From Labyrinthula sp. Ha (Eukaryota; Sar; Bigyra; Labyrinthulida; Labyrinthulaceae), in contig JAALGZ010000012.1 of assembly GCA_015227615.1 (NCBI GenBank), positions 620,001-684,000 on the forward strand: a DNA stretch of 64,000 nt, in the 5' to 3' direction. The notes beneath the pieces are model-generated. The model was given only the letters and a program-made list of their open reading frames with translations. It was not told the DNA's origin and made no database searches. Numbering within the stretch: the stretch's first letter is position 1; each line of letters begins with the position of its first letter. The position numbers and the translations under genes were made by a program. Shown piece after piece: positions 10,337 through 21,071 of the stretch.

Positions 10337-11592
10337 ATGATCAAAGCAAAGGTAGATGCTGAGTTTGGGGAAATTAAAGCCAAGATAAAGCAACGCGCAG
10401 AAAATTTCCCCATCGCGGAGCCTTCAGAAATTAATAATAGGAGATTTACGCAGCTTATTCAAACGGTGTTTAAACAATATAAAATGTTGTTTTTCTTCCG
10501 GTTTCATTTTTTAGGAACAAGAGAAAAGGCATTCACACTCGGGGCTATTTGAGTCTTAAAATAGTCCTTCAGATTAGTAAAACTAGGTTTCAATACCTAA
10601 AAAGTAGTATTGGGCAAGTTGCATATGATCCTAGGGATGATAATATGGCTTCAGAAGAGGATAAACGATTAACCTTCCTTGAGTTACTCCAAGGGCTTGA
10701 ACCCCTACTTCTTGAAGAGGAGGAAGGTATAAGACGGCAAATTATGATGAAGTATCAGATATTGGCGGAACGAGAAAAGGAATTGCGCGAACAGGAGGAA
10801 GAAAAGTTGAGGAAACAAGAGGAGGAGCGGAGGAAAGCAGAGGAAGCAAAAAAACCTAAACCAGTTGCTACAACAGTAGATACTTCTGTTCCAGCCATTA
10901 TAACTCCTGTGGCGCCTGGAGCACCTATATCCCTTAACCAGCAACCTTTAGCATTAAAAGGAGATCATCTAGATGATCTGGAGAACGCCCCGCCTCCTGC
11001 ATACCCTAAGCTTGACGCCGGTTTACCTTCCTATCCCAACAACGCCCCAATAAATCAAGTCCCTGTAAATGGAGTGCCAGTATTACCTGTACATCCTGCT
11101 CCAGCTAAGCCGTCTAATTTTGCAGTCAAGGAAGTTACAGGGGATGGCTCATGTGCCTTCAGATCCTTAGTTCAAGGACTTGCTGGAGGAAAACTGAGTC
11201 AGCCAGAGGAAACGAGACAAGCAAAAATATTACGTCTAGAAGTTTGTCGACTTTTAGTTCAGGATAGGAAGGAACTTCTGAATAAAGAAATTGGGCTTAC
11301 CGTAGAACAATTGATTGCTATGGATTTGGACACAAAGCACTCAAGCTTTGAGTCGTATGTGGAAGCAATGGGAAAATCAGCTTATGCTGGTGAAGTTGAA
11401 TTCTTGCTACTCTCGAAGCACAAGCGTTGGAAAATTACTGCATTCAAAAGGGAAGGCCGCGGTTCCTCTCAGTTACAGATGGTTCAGACGTATGGTGAAG
11501 GCCTGAAAGCACCGAACGCAAGTATTGATTTAATTTGGGAGAAGGGCATAACAGAGGCAGGCAACCACTATAACCTTCTTCTACAACAATAA
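10337..11592 (+). CDS. OTU-family cysteine protease (deubiquitinase) with coiled coil
   Basis: The C-terminal domain is a clear OTU fold: DGSCAFRSL holds the catalytic Cys (about C263) with its preceding Asp, and NHYNLL near the end holds the catalytic His (about H401 of 408). OTU enzymes remove ubiquitin or ubiquitin-like chains. Upstream is a charged helix of Glu, Lys and Arg repeats (EREKELREQEEEKLRKQEEE), probably a coiled coil, then a Pro-rich linker. The gene appears to have a short first exon (10337-10485) joined across a 29-nt GT-AG intron (10486-10514). Donors giving 26 or 47 nt keep the same downstream frame, so the exact junction is open. If exon 1 is not real, translation could start at the ATG at 10645, giving about 315 residues with an intact OTU domain. 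Confidence 0.8.
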
Positions 11593-12119
11593 CTAAAGAA
11601 ATTAAGTTTGTGAGGAACTTAGAACTACTCGAGACTTGGTATAGCGCTGAGTTGGATTAAACCCAAACCTAGGTTCTTACTGCCACTGTTGTTCCTTGTA
11701 CTGGTTGGGTACTAACAGTTTAGGATTAGCTAATATAGGTCTCTTGCCATTGTATGATATGTTTTCATCAATTTTGATATGCTTCGTGTAAACTTCCAAC
11801 TTAAACCTGTAGTAGAGGTTGCTATTTTCTGATCTACACCCTACATATTCTTAAAGAAATTAATCTGTGAAGTTATCGACTCCAGAAGATAAAGCTCGCC
11901 ACATTTGTCTAGTGCTCCTTAGGCTTTCTACTCGATCTTATCGGTTTTCGATACTTCAGGTTTCCAAGCCAAGTCTTTAGCAAATAAAGCAAAGCTCTTC
12001 TCGTATGCTAACGCTTTGGAGCAGGCTCCACCTATTGGTATATGTTCCTTGGCTCTGGAGTTGTTGACTCATATGATTTCATGACATTGGTGTTAGGTCT
12101 TAGACTCAAAAGTCATTCA

Positions 12120-12330
12120 ATCAGCGGTTAGTGTGCAGAGAGGAACCTCAATGAGGACACATTGTATTTTTGAGGAATTTTCGGAGTGAGTCTCGATACC
12201 GCATTGAGAGTCGAATGAGCGAGGAATGAAAAATTTCTTAAGGCTTTTTCAGTGTGGAACTGCATGACTTTGATAGAAAAAGGAATGAGCTCCTCATTGA
12301 GGAAGTGATTAAGAACTTCGAAGGGATGGA
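12120..12330. repeat. Degenerate dispersed repeat, copy 2
   Basis: It contains CCTCAATGAGG at 12146-12156 and TCCTCATTGAGGA at 12291-12303, plus a GAGTGAGTCTCGATACCGCAT segment that aligns with the copy near 7.83 kb. The limits are approximate. Confidence 0.45.
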
Positions 12331-14267
12331 CCAGGGAAATGATTAGGGACATCTGGATAGTTTGTGGAGGAGCCTTAAAGATCTTCAAAGATGAAATTTC
12401 CACAGTCTCTGCCTAGGGATCGGATTCGTTCTGTTGATACTTTATCAATAAATCAAACCCAGTCTCTAATACAAGTGCAACCTAAAAAGCTCTGTTGTTA
12501 GTTCGCTCAAGTTTTGACAGGGGTATTAATCTCTGGAGGAGGCCTTCTCATACCCGCTATTGTCTATTGTTCAACCTGCAGAAACTCTGGACAGTTTGCT
12601 GTTGCATCGTAGGCAAATTTTGCTGGTTTGGCTGATGAGTTTTGATGTATTCCTTGCGCCCCGTCTGGGGGCTAGCTCTTGGTTGCAGATTCATCTTTGC
12701 TTGGCAGGAGGAGTTCTCCAACTTCTAGGGAAATATTTAGTAGCACCTCATCAGATGACTACTAGACATCAAGGCAATTTTTCAAGCAAGTCCTTGTTCA
12801 TGCTAGATCTATAAACATCTCATGTTGACTTATAAATGAGTTGGATATCTGAGGGTGGTTCATCATACCAGAGATCATTGCAGTTCAGGATATGTCGCTC
12901 ATTCCATTTTTCATGGTTTTCCTTTTCAGTTTCCAAGTTTCTGAGTCTAAACTTTCAATTGGTAGAACAAGAGCTTTCACTAAAGTATTAGTACATCGAC
13001 TTGACAGCACATGGCCTTTCTACACGCGTCTCTTACTCTTTTTGTAAAAATTTTGCATCTTCCTGGGTTCACTGGAGTGCGGCTGAAATAGTTGAGCCAC
13101 TTGCTAAAAATTTTGAAAACCAAAACACATGAAATTTTTTAATGCTTCGTTCAATTCAAATGAAGTGGAGAAATTTTCTGTTTTTGTTAAATATGTTTTT
13201 TTACTCCAAATCTAGCAACTTGATCTGTACTGGTAAGTTGCCTACTGCCAGCAGTTCTGTGCAAATTATTATGTAATATGAGAAATGTCCATACATAACT
13301 GTTGACAAGAAATACGTAGTTTATATGTAGCCGGTTACAGTTTGATTGGAACTCATATTCATAATTATTAAGGGAAATATATATTCAATAAACAACAATA
13401 ACTCAGATGTTGAAGAAAATTCTGCTGCAGGCCTTGTAGCGGTCATCCTCGACTACTCAATTCAACTGTTGTTCTGCAAAGTTTACTTTTAGTTGAATAC
13501 TTGTAGCTACGGACATGATCTTTCTTCCAGCTAGGGTGATGTATAAAGCAGAGACTACAGATAGTTCTTCTACATGCTCAGTCGATTTTTGGCCCCTTTT
13601 TTGAGTACTGCTTGTGAAACAGATGACATCCCCAAAGACAAGGAACCTCTTAGAACTCTTGCAGCTACAGATCTCAGTAGATTTTCTCTTTTTTATTACT
13701 ATTTTCTTAAGAGAGAATCTTAGCATTGTACGAATAAAAGTTATGTTACGGTGTAACCCTATACGACACCTTGAATATTTTCCAGTTGTTAGCTCAATTT
13801 TCTTTTAATTAAAATCTTAACCACTTCCAACTTGTGAAGGCAAATAATGATATTATTTACTTTCTCTGGTATTTCTTGCTCCTTCAAAACTGCGAAGCTA
13901 AAGTTATGGTTTCAAGAACCATAAGTCTTTTTAAATTCAATAAAAAAGCGATAGAGTTGAAGGCTGTTTCTTGTGCAAGTTAGATTTTGTTACTCAAGAT
14001 TTTAATTTTTTCTCTTCTTCCAATCTCCTCTCTATCGTGTTATTTAGACCCTGCGAAGAAAATTCAGAGTATTACCATACTGGGTTTTTTCAATACAGCG
14101 ATCTCTTGTAGTTGAGTTTATGGAACTGGAAGATCTATTGCGAATTTTACCACTTCCCCGTTTTTACGCAGGTAGAATAATAAGAAACTATCAACAAAGC
14201 ATTATGGAAAATTATGGAAGTTTTATTGGCTTTTTCCCAGTTTTGACGATAAATCTCTTGGAATAAA

Positions 14268-14415
14268 ATACCAGTATGGTATTAGGATGTTATTAGGGAT
14301 TTGGTATCCTAATAGTTTGGCATCATTATCACAATTATTTAACGTTAGGAGACCTATTAACGTTAGCTAAGCGTAACACAAAACGTTTTTTTTATTAACG
14401 TTAACGCTAACGTTT
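14268..14415. promoter_or_regulatory. Palindrome cluster upstream of the 518-residue protein gene
   Basis: Five AACGTT palindromes occur within 75 bp (starting at 14341, 14360, 14382, 14397 and 14409), two of them in the opposed forms AACGTTAGC and GCTAACGTT that can form a hairpin. Just before them are ATACCAGTATGGTAT (14268-14282) and perfect 9-base arms TATTAGGAT/ATCCTAATA (14280-14288 and 14306-14314). The block ends about 185 bp before the start codon at 14599. A regulatory role is inferred from position and density only. Confidence 0.4.
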
Positions 14416-14598
14416 CAACGATAGTGATACCAACTAATAGTAATATAGGGTACTATATTACCGTAACAGCAAATACAAGTTCAGTTTTTGGACCGACACT
14501 GCACACACTTCATTTTGTTAGTTCAACTGTGGGCTAATAGTTGAATTTACCCTTATCCGTTTAGAAGTGAATAAATATCGACAGATTAAAATTTCAGT

Positions 14599-16155
14599 AT
14601 GAAATACAAACTAGAGTTCAAAGACACCGAGTTTTCTACAAGATATCAGCGAAACAACAAAAAGAAAGGTTTGAAGAACCTTCGTTGTTTCCCGTCGTGC
14701 GGTTTTCGACATAAAGAAAGAGGTTTTTGCGGTTCTTCTGTGTTAATTCAAGCTAGCTTTAGCGAACAGATCAAATCTTCACGGTATCTATGCGTTGCTG
14801 AGTTTGGCTCGTTTGTCGCCGAAGGTAAGAAAAAGACCACGTTAAAAACATGGTCAAATACAGCCCTTGTTGTAGAATGTTTGATCTCCCGAAAAAATAT
14901 TGAAGAACAGACGAGAGATGCAAAGGATCCAACAAAGCCGTTAATGCAAGGTGTACTACTTAATGAAGAAAGCAACACCCTTCATTTTGAAGTTAATAAG
15001 GCGAGAAGAGGATGGCATTATGGTTGGCAAAGTAACAAGCATACTTGTGATACAAAGCATAGCTTTGTTGTATATCTTTTGGAAGAAACTTCAAGAGACA
15101 TGTTCCGTGTAGTCAGTGTCCTGGAGAGTTCGAAGTTTCTTTTATTTTGCAGAAGAAGGCGACGTTTTGTCTCAGAGAACCAAGCACCGGCGAGTAAACT
15201 TACACTATCAAAGTTTGAATTGAGAGCCTCTCTGGAGCCTGAGATTAAGAAACATTGTCCTGACATTGAAGGCAGCAGATTTCAAAGATTTATTCGAAAG
15301 CTTACCACGTTAAGACCAGCGGAAAATAAATTAACCGGTTCAGAAAGTATAAAGCATGAGATGTTAGTGGACATTAAACATTATTTTATTCAGGCGGGAT
15401 TTAAATTTGAGGGTGAACTTGATCGATCTGCATTGTCTTTAGCTAGATCTCATTTGGATGCATACCGAAGAAAAAAAAACTGTTCCTTACAGGAGCTTCT
15501 TCTCCTTCTAACTGATAGAGATTTAGTCTTGAAACAGGAAAGTTTTCCCAGCGATGTTTATTCATCGTTCGAAGACCTTATACCAGGTATATTTGAACCT
15601 ACAAATATTGAGCCTCACTTCGACTATGACTTACTGTCTGGAATTTGGAGTAAGCAGTCTCAAGTTTCGGGCCCTAGTTTTGGTCCTTTCGGCAACCTTG
15701 TAAAAAATCTTTTTGACGCCGGACCGAATCTTATTATTGTATCCTCCGAAGACTTCATTACTCTTAATGACACAGAGCTGGAGACCACAGGCTTCGGTCA
15801 GGAAAAACCTCTTCCTTTATGGAGTGGTTTCTTTTCCTATCTAACTGAATCGTTCACATATAAACTATCATCAAGCAGGAATGAGCATCTCTGTATTACA
15901 TTTTGCCTTGGGGATCTTACGATGGAAGCTGAGCTGTGTAAAATGGAGGAAAAACTTTCTTTATCTCTTCGACTGAGTTCAGAGAAAGGAGTTGAAGTTA
16001 AACACAATGTTCTTTATGCTCCTGTTGTGGTTGAAAAAATCGAAGTTAGTCCTATTGAAGAAATAGGGGACAGCAGCATATTGAGAGACGAGTTGTTTGA
16101 AGGCTTATTGGATTTTACTGAACTCGGAAGTTCTCTCTCCTTTGGGCTGCCTTAA
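14599..16155 (+). CDS. Orphan 518-residue basic protein
   Basis: A long frame starts at ATG 14599 and ends with TAA. I do not recognise the family. About residues 125-200 are the most structured: GWHYGWQSNKHTCDTKHSFVVYLL, then RVVSVLESSKFLLF followed by a run of five to six arginines (CRRRRRF). That layout, a beta-rich segment closing in an Arg cluster, would suit a nucleic-acid or nuclear-localisation role, but this is a guess. The rest is polar with acidic patches toward the C-terminus (VVEKIEVSPIEEIGD). There is no signal peptide or membrane helix. A dense palindrome block lies upstream. It converges on the minus-strand exon and ankyrin gene. Confidence 0.7.
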   Translation: MKYKLEFKDTEFSTRYQRNNKKKGLKNLRCFPSCGFRHKERGFCGSSVLIQASFSEQIKSSRYLCVAEFGSFVAEGKKKTTLKTWSNTALVVECLISRKNIEEQTRDAKDPTKPLMQGVLLNEESNTLHFEVNKARRGWHYGWQSNKHTCDTKHSFVVYLLEETSRDMFRVVSVLESSKFLLFCRRRRRFVSENQAPASKLTLSKFELRASLEPEIKKHCPDIEGSRFQRFIRKLTTLRPAENKLTGSESIKHEMLVDIKHYFIQAGFKFEGELDRSALSLARSHLDAYRRKKNCSLQELLLLLTDRDLVLKQESFPSDVYSSFEDLIPGIFEPTNIEPHFDYDLLSGIWSKQSQVSGPSFGPFGNLVKNLFDAGPNLIIVSSEDFITLNDTELETTGFGQEKPLPLWSGFFSYLTESFTYKLSSSRNEHLCITFCLGDLTMEAELCKMEEKLSLSLRLSSEKGVEVKHNVLYAPVVVEKIEVSPIEEIGDSSILRDELFEGLLDFTELGSSLSFGLP

Positions 16156-16311
16156 TGGTTTTACTGTCAAATGACCGGTAACACTATTGAAACATTATAT
16201 AAACACAAGAGTTTGTATGAAAATATATGTATTATTTAAAGTTGAAATTTTATCTAACAAAGAAAATCAGAGTAGTAGCATCTTTAGTTCAATTTGTAAA
16301 AACTAATTTAT

Positions 16312-16496
16312 TTAATCGGTCGGTTCATATTTCAACCTGTCTCCTGCTAGCTTCTCCGCTGTCCCAGCAACAAAGAACTTAACTAAAGGATCTAGGTTCT
16401 TTACATTCTTTTGCTTAAACTCATCCTTGTTGGTAGTTTCCCAATCACCAAAAGATTTTCAAAACAAGCTGAGAAGTTACATTTAAGTATATCTAA
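16312..16496 (-). CDS. Orphan coding-looking exon(s), parent gene unresolved
   Basis: Minus-strand 16425-16312 reads DEFKQKNVKNLDPLVKFFV then AGTAEKLAGDRLKYEPTD and ends with TAA, which looks like a genuine C-terminus. Upstream, 16496-16449 reads LDILKCNFSACFENLL in a frame that fuses cleanly if a 23-nt GT-AG segment (16448-16426) is removed. No good start codon or further exon was found. It could be a separate small protein or a 3' exon of the ankyrin gene that ends at 16536. The reading is tentative: the 23-nt intron would be shorter than the better supported ones. Confidence 0.35.
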
Positions 16497-16535
16497 CTAT
16501 CACGATCACACTCTTAGATCTAGCAAAACCATAAT

Positions 16536-18533
16536 TCAGCGTTGTTTAATAGTAGAACTGAAAAGCTTCTCCGTTAAGGAAGAGGGAAGATAGGCACTAG
16601 CCTTTTGAAGAAGATCTAAGTTGTTTATCCCACAATCCATAAAAATTGGAAGGAGGTTAGCCTTCTTCTCTTTCTGCAAGAAGACTCCAACCTCTGACTC
16701 GGCAGCGCATACCAGCTTTGTAAAGGTAGGTGAGCTTGACTTTAGAGCAATTTCTTTACACGTGTTTCCATTTCTTGAATCCTGATAGTAGTGACATTTT
16801 GTACAACACGTAAAGGTACAACCTAAATTTAAACACTGAAAGTAATCCGGATGTTCAACATATTTTACGTATCCGGAATATCTCCGCTCATTAGGGGAAG
16901 GAGATCCAATTGATGACAGGCAAATATTACAAAAAGGTCTTGATTCCCTGTTGTCTGGATCAACCTTCTTTTGGCGTAGTCGATGATGCTTATAACTAGC
17001 TGCGCAGGAAGATAGACGTGATAGGGCGGAAACTGAAAAACCTTTGGCAATCAGAGACCAGAAAATAGGCACTTCCCCTAGAAGTATACTAAGGGACAAT
17101 AAACTGTGTACACCGTTTTGCTCTTCTTTAATAGAAGAATCTAATTCAATTAATTTGGTTTTGGCGTATCGAAAATTAACTTTCCTATGTTCAGGAAGCA
17201 TCATTATTCCATATATACCAGGTAGAGAACCATAAACTTTGTTCAAATTTGTAAAACACTCCCCGTATGTAAATTCAGGGGAGGTGCCGCATTCATCTAC
17301 AAGAATATCCATCATCTGACTAAATATTCTTGCTTTTTTTAAATCTGAACTTCGAATAGTACTAACTTTTAAACAGCAATAAACAAAAGCACGAGGACAC
17401 CATCCGTGTGGAATTTCAATGCTTTTCCTTACCTCTTCAAAAGATAGAATATACTTGAAGAAACCAATATTCAGAGTCCGTATACTAAGAGTAATTATAT
17501 TTCTTTCATCGCTTGTAACATGATCTAAATCAGCACCGTTTTCAACAAGAACTTCTGCTACTTCTAAGTTAAAACTATTGTCCATAGAATTCTTTATACA
17601 CTTGGAAAGTGGACGATAATCTGAAGGACCAATGGAAATTTCAACGTCAGCTCCGAACTCCAGAAGAACACGCGCACATTCCGCCCTTGAATGTTTGGAA
17701 GTGTGCGAAGGGTACTCATTTGCATTCAAACAGCAACATCCAAGGGGTGTATAACTATATTGTTTCTTTACTACCGCGTCTATGTCAAAAACACTGTTTC
17801 CCCGCTGTATCTCTGTTTTCTTTCCCCAGGTTAATAGAAACCGCAAATATTCGGGCTGATTAAATAATACAGCAGTGTGCAACACGGTGTATGAATAGGC
17901 ATTAAAATCTAATATCTTTACCTTTTGCTTCAATAATTCTTTTGATAATTTTATTGCTTTATCGATAGAATTCAAATTTTGTGGATTTTTACTAATATTT
18001 GCTGCAACCAGATGCAGCAAGTTATATTTTGTACTAATTTCTAGATGAAACATCGAGGACTTTTTGGTTTCTGAGTGTCTCTTATTTCTTCTGAGTTTAG
18101 AAAGCCTTACTATTTTCAGCGCTGTGTCGTAATCCCCTAATAGTATTGCCAAGCTTAACGCTGTGTGGCCTTCTGTTGTCTTTCTTGAAAAATCTGGTTT
18201 CTGGTGGTATAAAAAGAAATCAATTAAAGTCGGGTCTCCACGTACGATAGATATCATTAAAGGGGAGAACTTCGTGCCTGCAGATCCTTTTTCAACGTCA
18301 AAAGGCTGAAACATGTACATCAACTTTTTAACAAAAAAATATTTTTCGTTGTGCATCATAGCTAGTATCATATTTATTTTCTCGACATCAGTGAAAAAGG
18401 AGGGAATATATCCTCCTTTCGATTTAGCGACATCAAGAGCCTTGTGTACAATTTCCTTATTCTTGCTGCATAATACTTCCACACTGCGCACAACACTTTC
18501 TCTCCTTCCTATTAAATCTTGATAAAAATGCAT
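16536..18533 (-). CDS. Ankyrin-repeat protein with C-terminal Cys/His cluster
   Basis: From the first ATG (18533) the product is about 665 residues; the frame itself reaches a TTG at 18554. It has several ankyrin repeats: TTEGHTALSLAILLGDYDTAL, a stretch with ARVLLEFGADVEI, and VAEVLVENGADLDHV are typical. Near residues 550-610 comes a zinc-binding-like cluster, CNICLSS, then FQCLNLGCTFTCCTKCHYY, with spaced Cys pairs and a His as in treble-clef or DC1/PHD-type fingers. No membrane segment is present. Such proteins usually act as protein-interaction scaffolds; the specific partner is unknown. The upstream region carries a cluster of TATCAATA motifs. The C-terminus could continue into the exon at 16312-16496 by splicing, but I could not join them convincingly. 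Confidence 0.75.
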   Translation of the reverse strand: MHFYQDLIGRRESVVRSVEVLCSKNKEIVHKALDVAKSKGGYIPSFFTDVEKINMILAMMHNEKYFFVKKLMYMFQPFDVEKGSAGTKFSPLMISIVRGDPTLIDFFLYHQKPDFSRKTTEGHTALSLAILLGDYDTALKIVRLSKLRRNKRHSETKKSSMFHLEISTKYNLLHLVAANISKNPQNLNSIDKAIKLSKELLKQKVKILDFNAYSYTVLHTAVLFNQPEYLRFLLTWGKKTEIQRGNSVFDIDAVVKKQYSYTPLGCCCLNANEYPSHTSKHSRAECARVLLEFGADVEISIGPSDYRPLSKCIKNSMDNSFNLEVAEVLVENGADLDHVTSDERNIITLSIRTLNIGFFKYILSFEEVRKSIEIPHGWCPRAFVYCCLKVSTIRSSDLKKARIFSQMMDILVDECGTSPEFTYGECFTNLNKVYGSLPGIYGIMMLPEHRKVNFRYAKTKLIELDSSIKEEQNGVHSLLSLSILLGEVPIFWSLIAKGFSVSALSRLSSCAASYKHHRLRQKKVDPDNRESRPFCNICLSSIGSPSPNERRYSGYVKYVEHPDYFQCLNLGCTFTCCTKCHYYQDSRNGNTCKEIALKSSSPTFTKLVCAAESEVGVFLQKEKKANLLPIFMDCGINNLDLLQKASAYLPSSLTEKLFSSTIKQR

Positions 18534-20939
18534 TCTAGCAGCCGAGAGGTACAACTTTTTTAGTTAAGGCGTTGTTTGTGTCCTCCCTAGGGCTTTTCAA
18601 TGTTTTTGAGGTTTTTTATTCAGTTCGATTACGATGAAAACGGATAAATTGTGATTAGGCCAATTATAGTATATCGAGATGTGAGAAATACGAGAGAAAC
18701 TGTACGTTAAATCCGAAACCGGTTCTCGCTGTACAATATAGAATAGGGGATATTAATGAAAACAGATATCAAAACAAAATATTGATAAATTTCTGATATA
18801 TATACTATCAAAAAATATTGATAGACTACTCTTATCAATAAAATGATTGCTTAACGGTAGCGAAACTTTATGTTCAACCGGTAGAACACGAGTAACAAGA
18901 AAGTTTATATATAATATCATAAAGGATTGATTTTATCATAAATTTTATCAATAATCTATCGGTATTCAAATAGAGGTATCTTATTTTTTAAGGTAACTCT
19001 TGGACAAGTCTCCTAAATATAAAACAATAAAGTCAAGGTGTGTTTGTGTGCTAATTGTAAGATAACATTTATCAGGATCATCATTGATATTCAGCAGCGT
19101 CTAAAAAACATCGGTAAGAAAAGAAAATATGTATATGTTCCTGGTTTTGTACGCGAGACCTCCTCATTTATGATGTTGTGTAAAAAGAAGAATTCAAACT
19201 TTTAAATAAAATATGGATTGTAGAAGCTTTATTGTTTGAGAAATAAGTATGAACTAATTCTGCATGTATAAGTTCTTCGAACTAATAAAACAGAACCAGT
19301 GTTGGATATAGTTAAGGAGGAAATAAAATATAAACTAAGAACGCGTTTAGCAGCCATGAGGATGCTGTGCGACTAATACAGTTGAACCCTCTTTCTTCAA
19401 ACTTTTCATATTAGGTATTAATTCTAGGACATTCTACTAAAAGGTTTTCCTGGGATGTGAGAATGGCGATGTTGTTTGCTGAATGTGTTAAGATCTAGAA
19501 AGAAAAGCAAAATTAATAAAGCCATGTTTCTTAGTACGTTCTGGGTCCAGAGTTCCAGTAAACGTTAATCAAAAGAATACTGACAATCATTGTCTAAAGC
19601 TCTAGAAATTAATCATATCAAGTTTAAAGAGTTTGACTTATTCATTGGCCTTCTGAGAATGAAGTTTTCGTGATCAGCCAAAAATTTATCTTTTCCCTAG
19701 TATCACACCTCAAGGGAATACTCATATTAATTCTGTGCTGAACTCATTAACAACAAAGAGAACTTATTGAATTCACAAATTTGTATGGAAGGTGCTCTGC
19801 TCTCGAACTAAGAGAATAGATTATTCATGAAGGGTACTTATGCTAATTACAATCCGAATTTCATCATTACACATGCACTTGACTGTTCTCTGGGTTTGCT
19901 TTAAACTGCCTTTCTTAAGATGGTCAATTGATAGCATTATGAACCGTAGGTATAGTTGATTTGTCTAAATTAATACGTCACGATGCTCCAAGAGCAAAAA
20001 AGAAAAGCATCAAGAAAGTAAACCATTACTTATAGTTTCGTTGGGGAGCTATCTTGCTGAACATTTTTATAACGAAGTATGACTAACTACAAAATAAAGA
20101 TTCAGCATAAGAAAAATAACTTTAGCAACTTCTATTTTCTTCATTTAACACGAAACATGACTCTATGATTGATATCACACAGGAATCACACTTCAAACTA
20201 AAAATTGTTTCTGCTTACTGTCATAGTCACTCTATTGCTGACTATATACTTTAACCCTTAAATATTTTTTGCCGAAAAGATCTCATTCCTTCTGTTGTAG
20301 CGGTCCGGTGCTGGCCCTTTTTTTAGATTAAAGTCTGCTTTATTGGAATATTTTTATAGTGCGGAAAGGATGGGTGACTGAGGTGATATGAATTTATTAC
20401 GATTTATTTATTTCTTATTGAAGTATTCCGTAGAATAAATGGTTTCTAAGTAATGTTCTTGTGTAAATGTTACCTCTCATATTTTTCAATTGCATTATCA
20501 CCCATCAAGCTGTAAACCCTTTGCCTCTGAGCAATTCACCCAAATCTTTCGGAACAAGCTTCTGGTATACAAGAAACTCGCCACCTGGAAATATACCAAG
20601 TATAAGCTTTAAGAAAATATAGAATTTATTTGTATATGGCTTTTGAACATCGAAAAAACCTTACAAGCCCTGAAAATTGCTTGTGAGTTATAACAGCCTT
20701 AGCAAACGATTAAGAGAATCTTTACATTATTGGTCTTGTTACTGCGTTTGCAGATGAATTTTCGATGTGGAAATTTATACTCCTCTAGTAGTCTAAAAAT
20801 AGATAGTGCAACATTTTATCAGGAAAATATAATTAATCTTTCGATTGCTATTTTTCGTTGAACCTGTTAGAGGGAAAAATATAATTATGGTCTAAAATTT
20901 ATGTTCTCCTCTATACTATATTACCGACCCGCTATTTAG
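18534..20939. other. 2.4-kb intergenic region
   Basis: No gene is supported. The first 450 bp, upstream of the ankyrin gene, contain repeated TATCAATA/TATTGATA motifs. From about 19.0 to 20.3 kb the plus strand is A-rich with no long frame. Confidence 0.5.
18780..18953. promoter_or_regulatory. TATCAATA/TATTGATA motif cluster
   Basis: TATTGATA or its complement occurs at 18780-18787, 18816-18823, 18833-18840 and 18946-18953. The second is part of a perfect inverted repeat with arms CTATCAA and TTGATAG (18805-18824). It lies 250-420 bp upstream of the ankyrin gene on the minus strand. Operator-like spacing suggests regulatory sites, but AT-richness raises the chance background. Confidence 0.3.
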
Positions 20940-21071
20940 TTTTTTTGGGGGGGGGCTACTCGGAGGTTGGAAACCCCTCGGTCTTACAAGGAGGATATAA
21001 CTGACCCAAAGCCCTATCTTGCGTCGTGTCGGACTTGAACCCACTAAACCAACCCCCTGGCAAGTTTTCTT
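20940..21071 (-). mobile_element. tRNA-like SINE, 5'-truncated copy
   Basis: About 130 bp match the 3' part of the complete SINE at 48358-48602 at roughly 90 percent identity. On the minus strand it reads through an A-box-like TGGTTTAGTGGG directly followed by a perfect B-box GGTTCAAGTCC, then a unique body, a run of nine C and a short A tail. The tRNA-like 5' head of the longer copy is missing, as expected for truncated reverse transcription. No convincing target duplication was found. Confidence 0.7.

Larger units (their letters stand above)
11593..14598. other. 3-kb intergenic region
   Basis: No supported gene is seen. A diverged copy of the TCCTCA/TGAGGA repeat lies at about 12120-12330, and a palindrome-rich block lies at 14268-14415 just upstream of the next gene. 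Short frames near 12128, 12560 and 13457 look like chance. Confidence 0.5.

Noticed and set aside
18534-18554. Upstream TTG start for the ankyrin protein
   Set aside because: An ATG occurs seven codons later at 18533, and eukaryotic initiation at TTG is unlikely.
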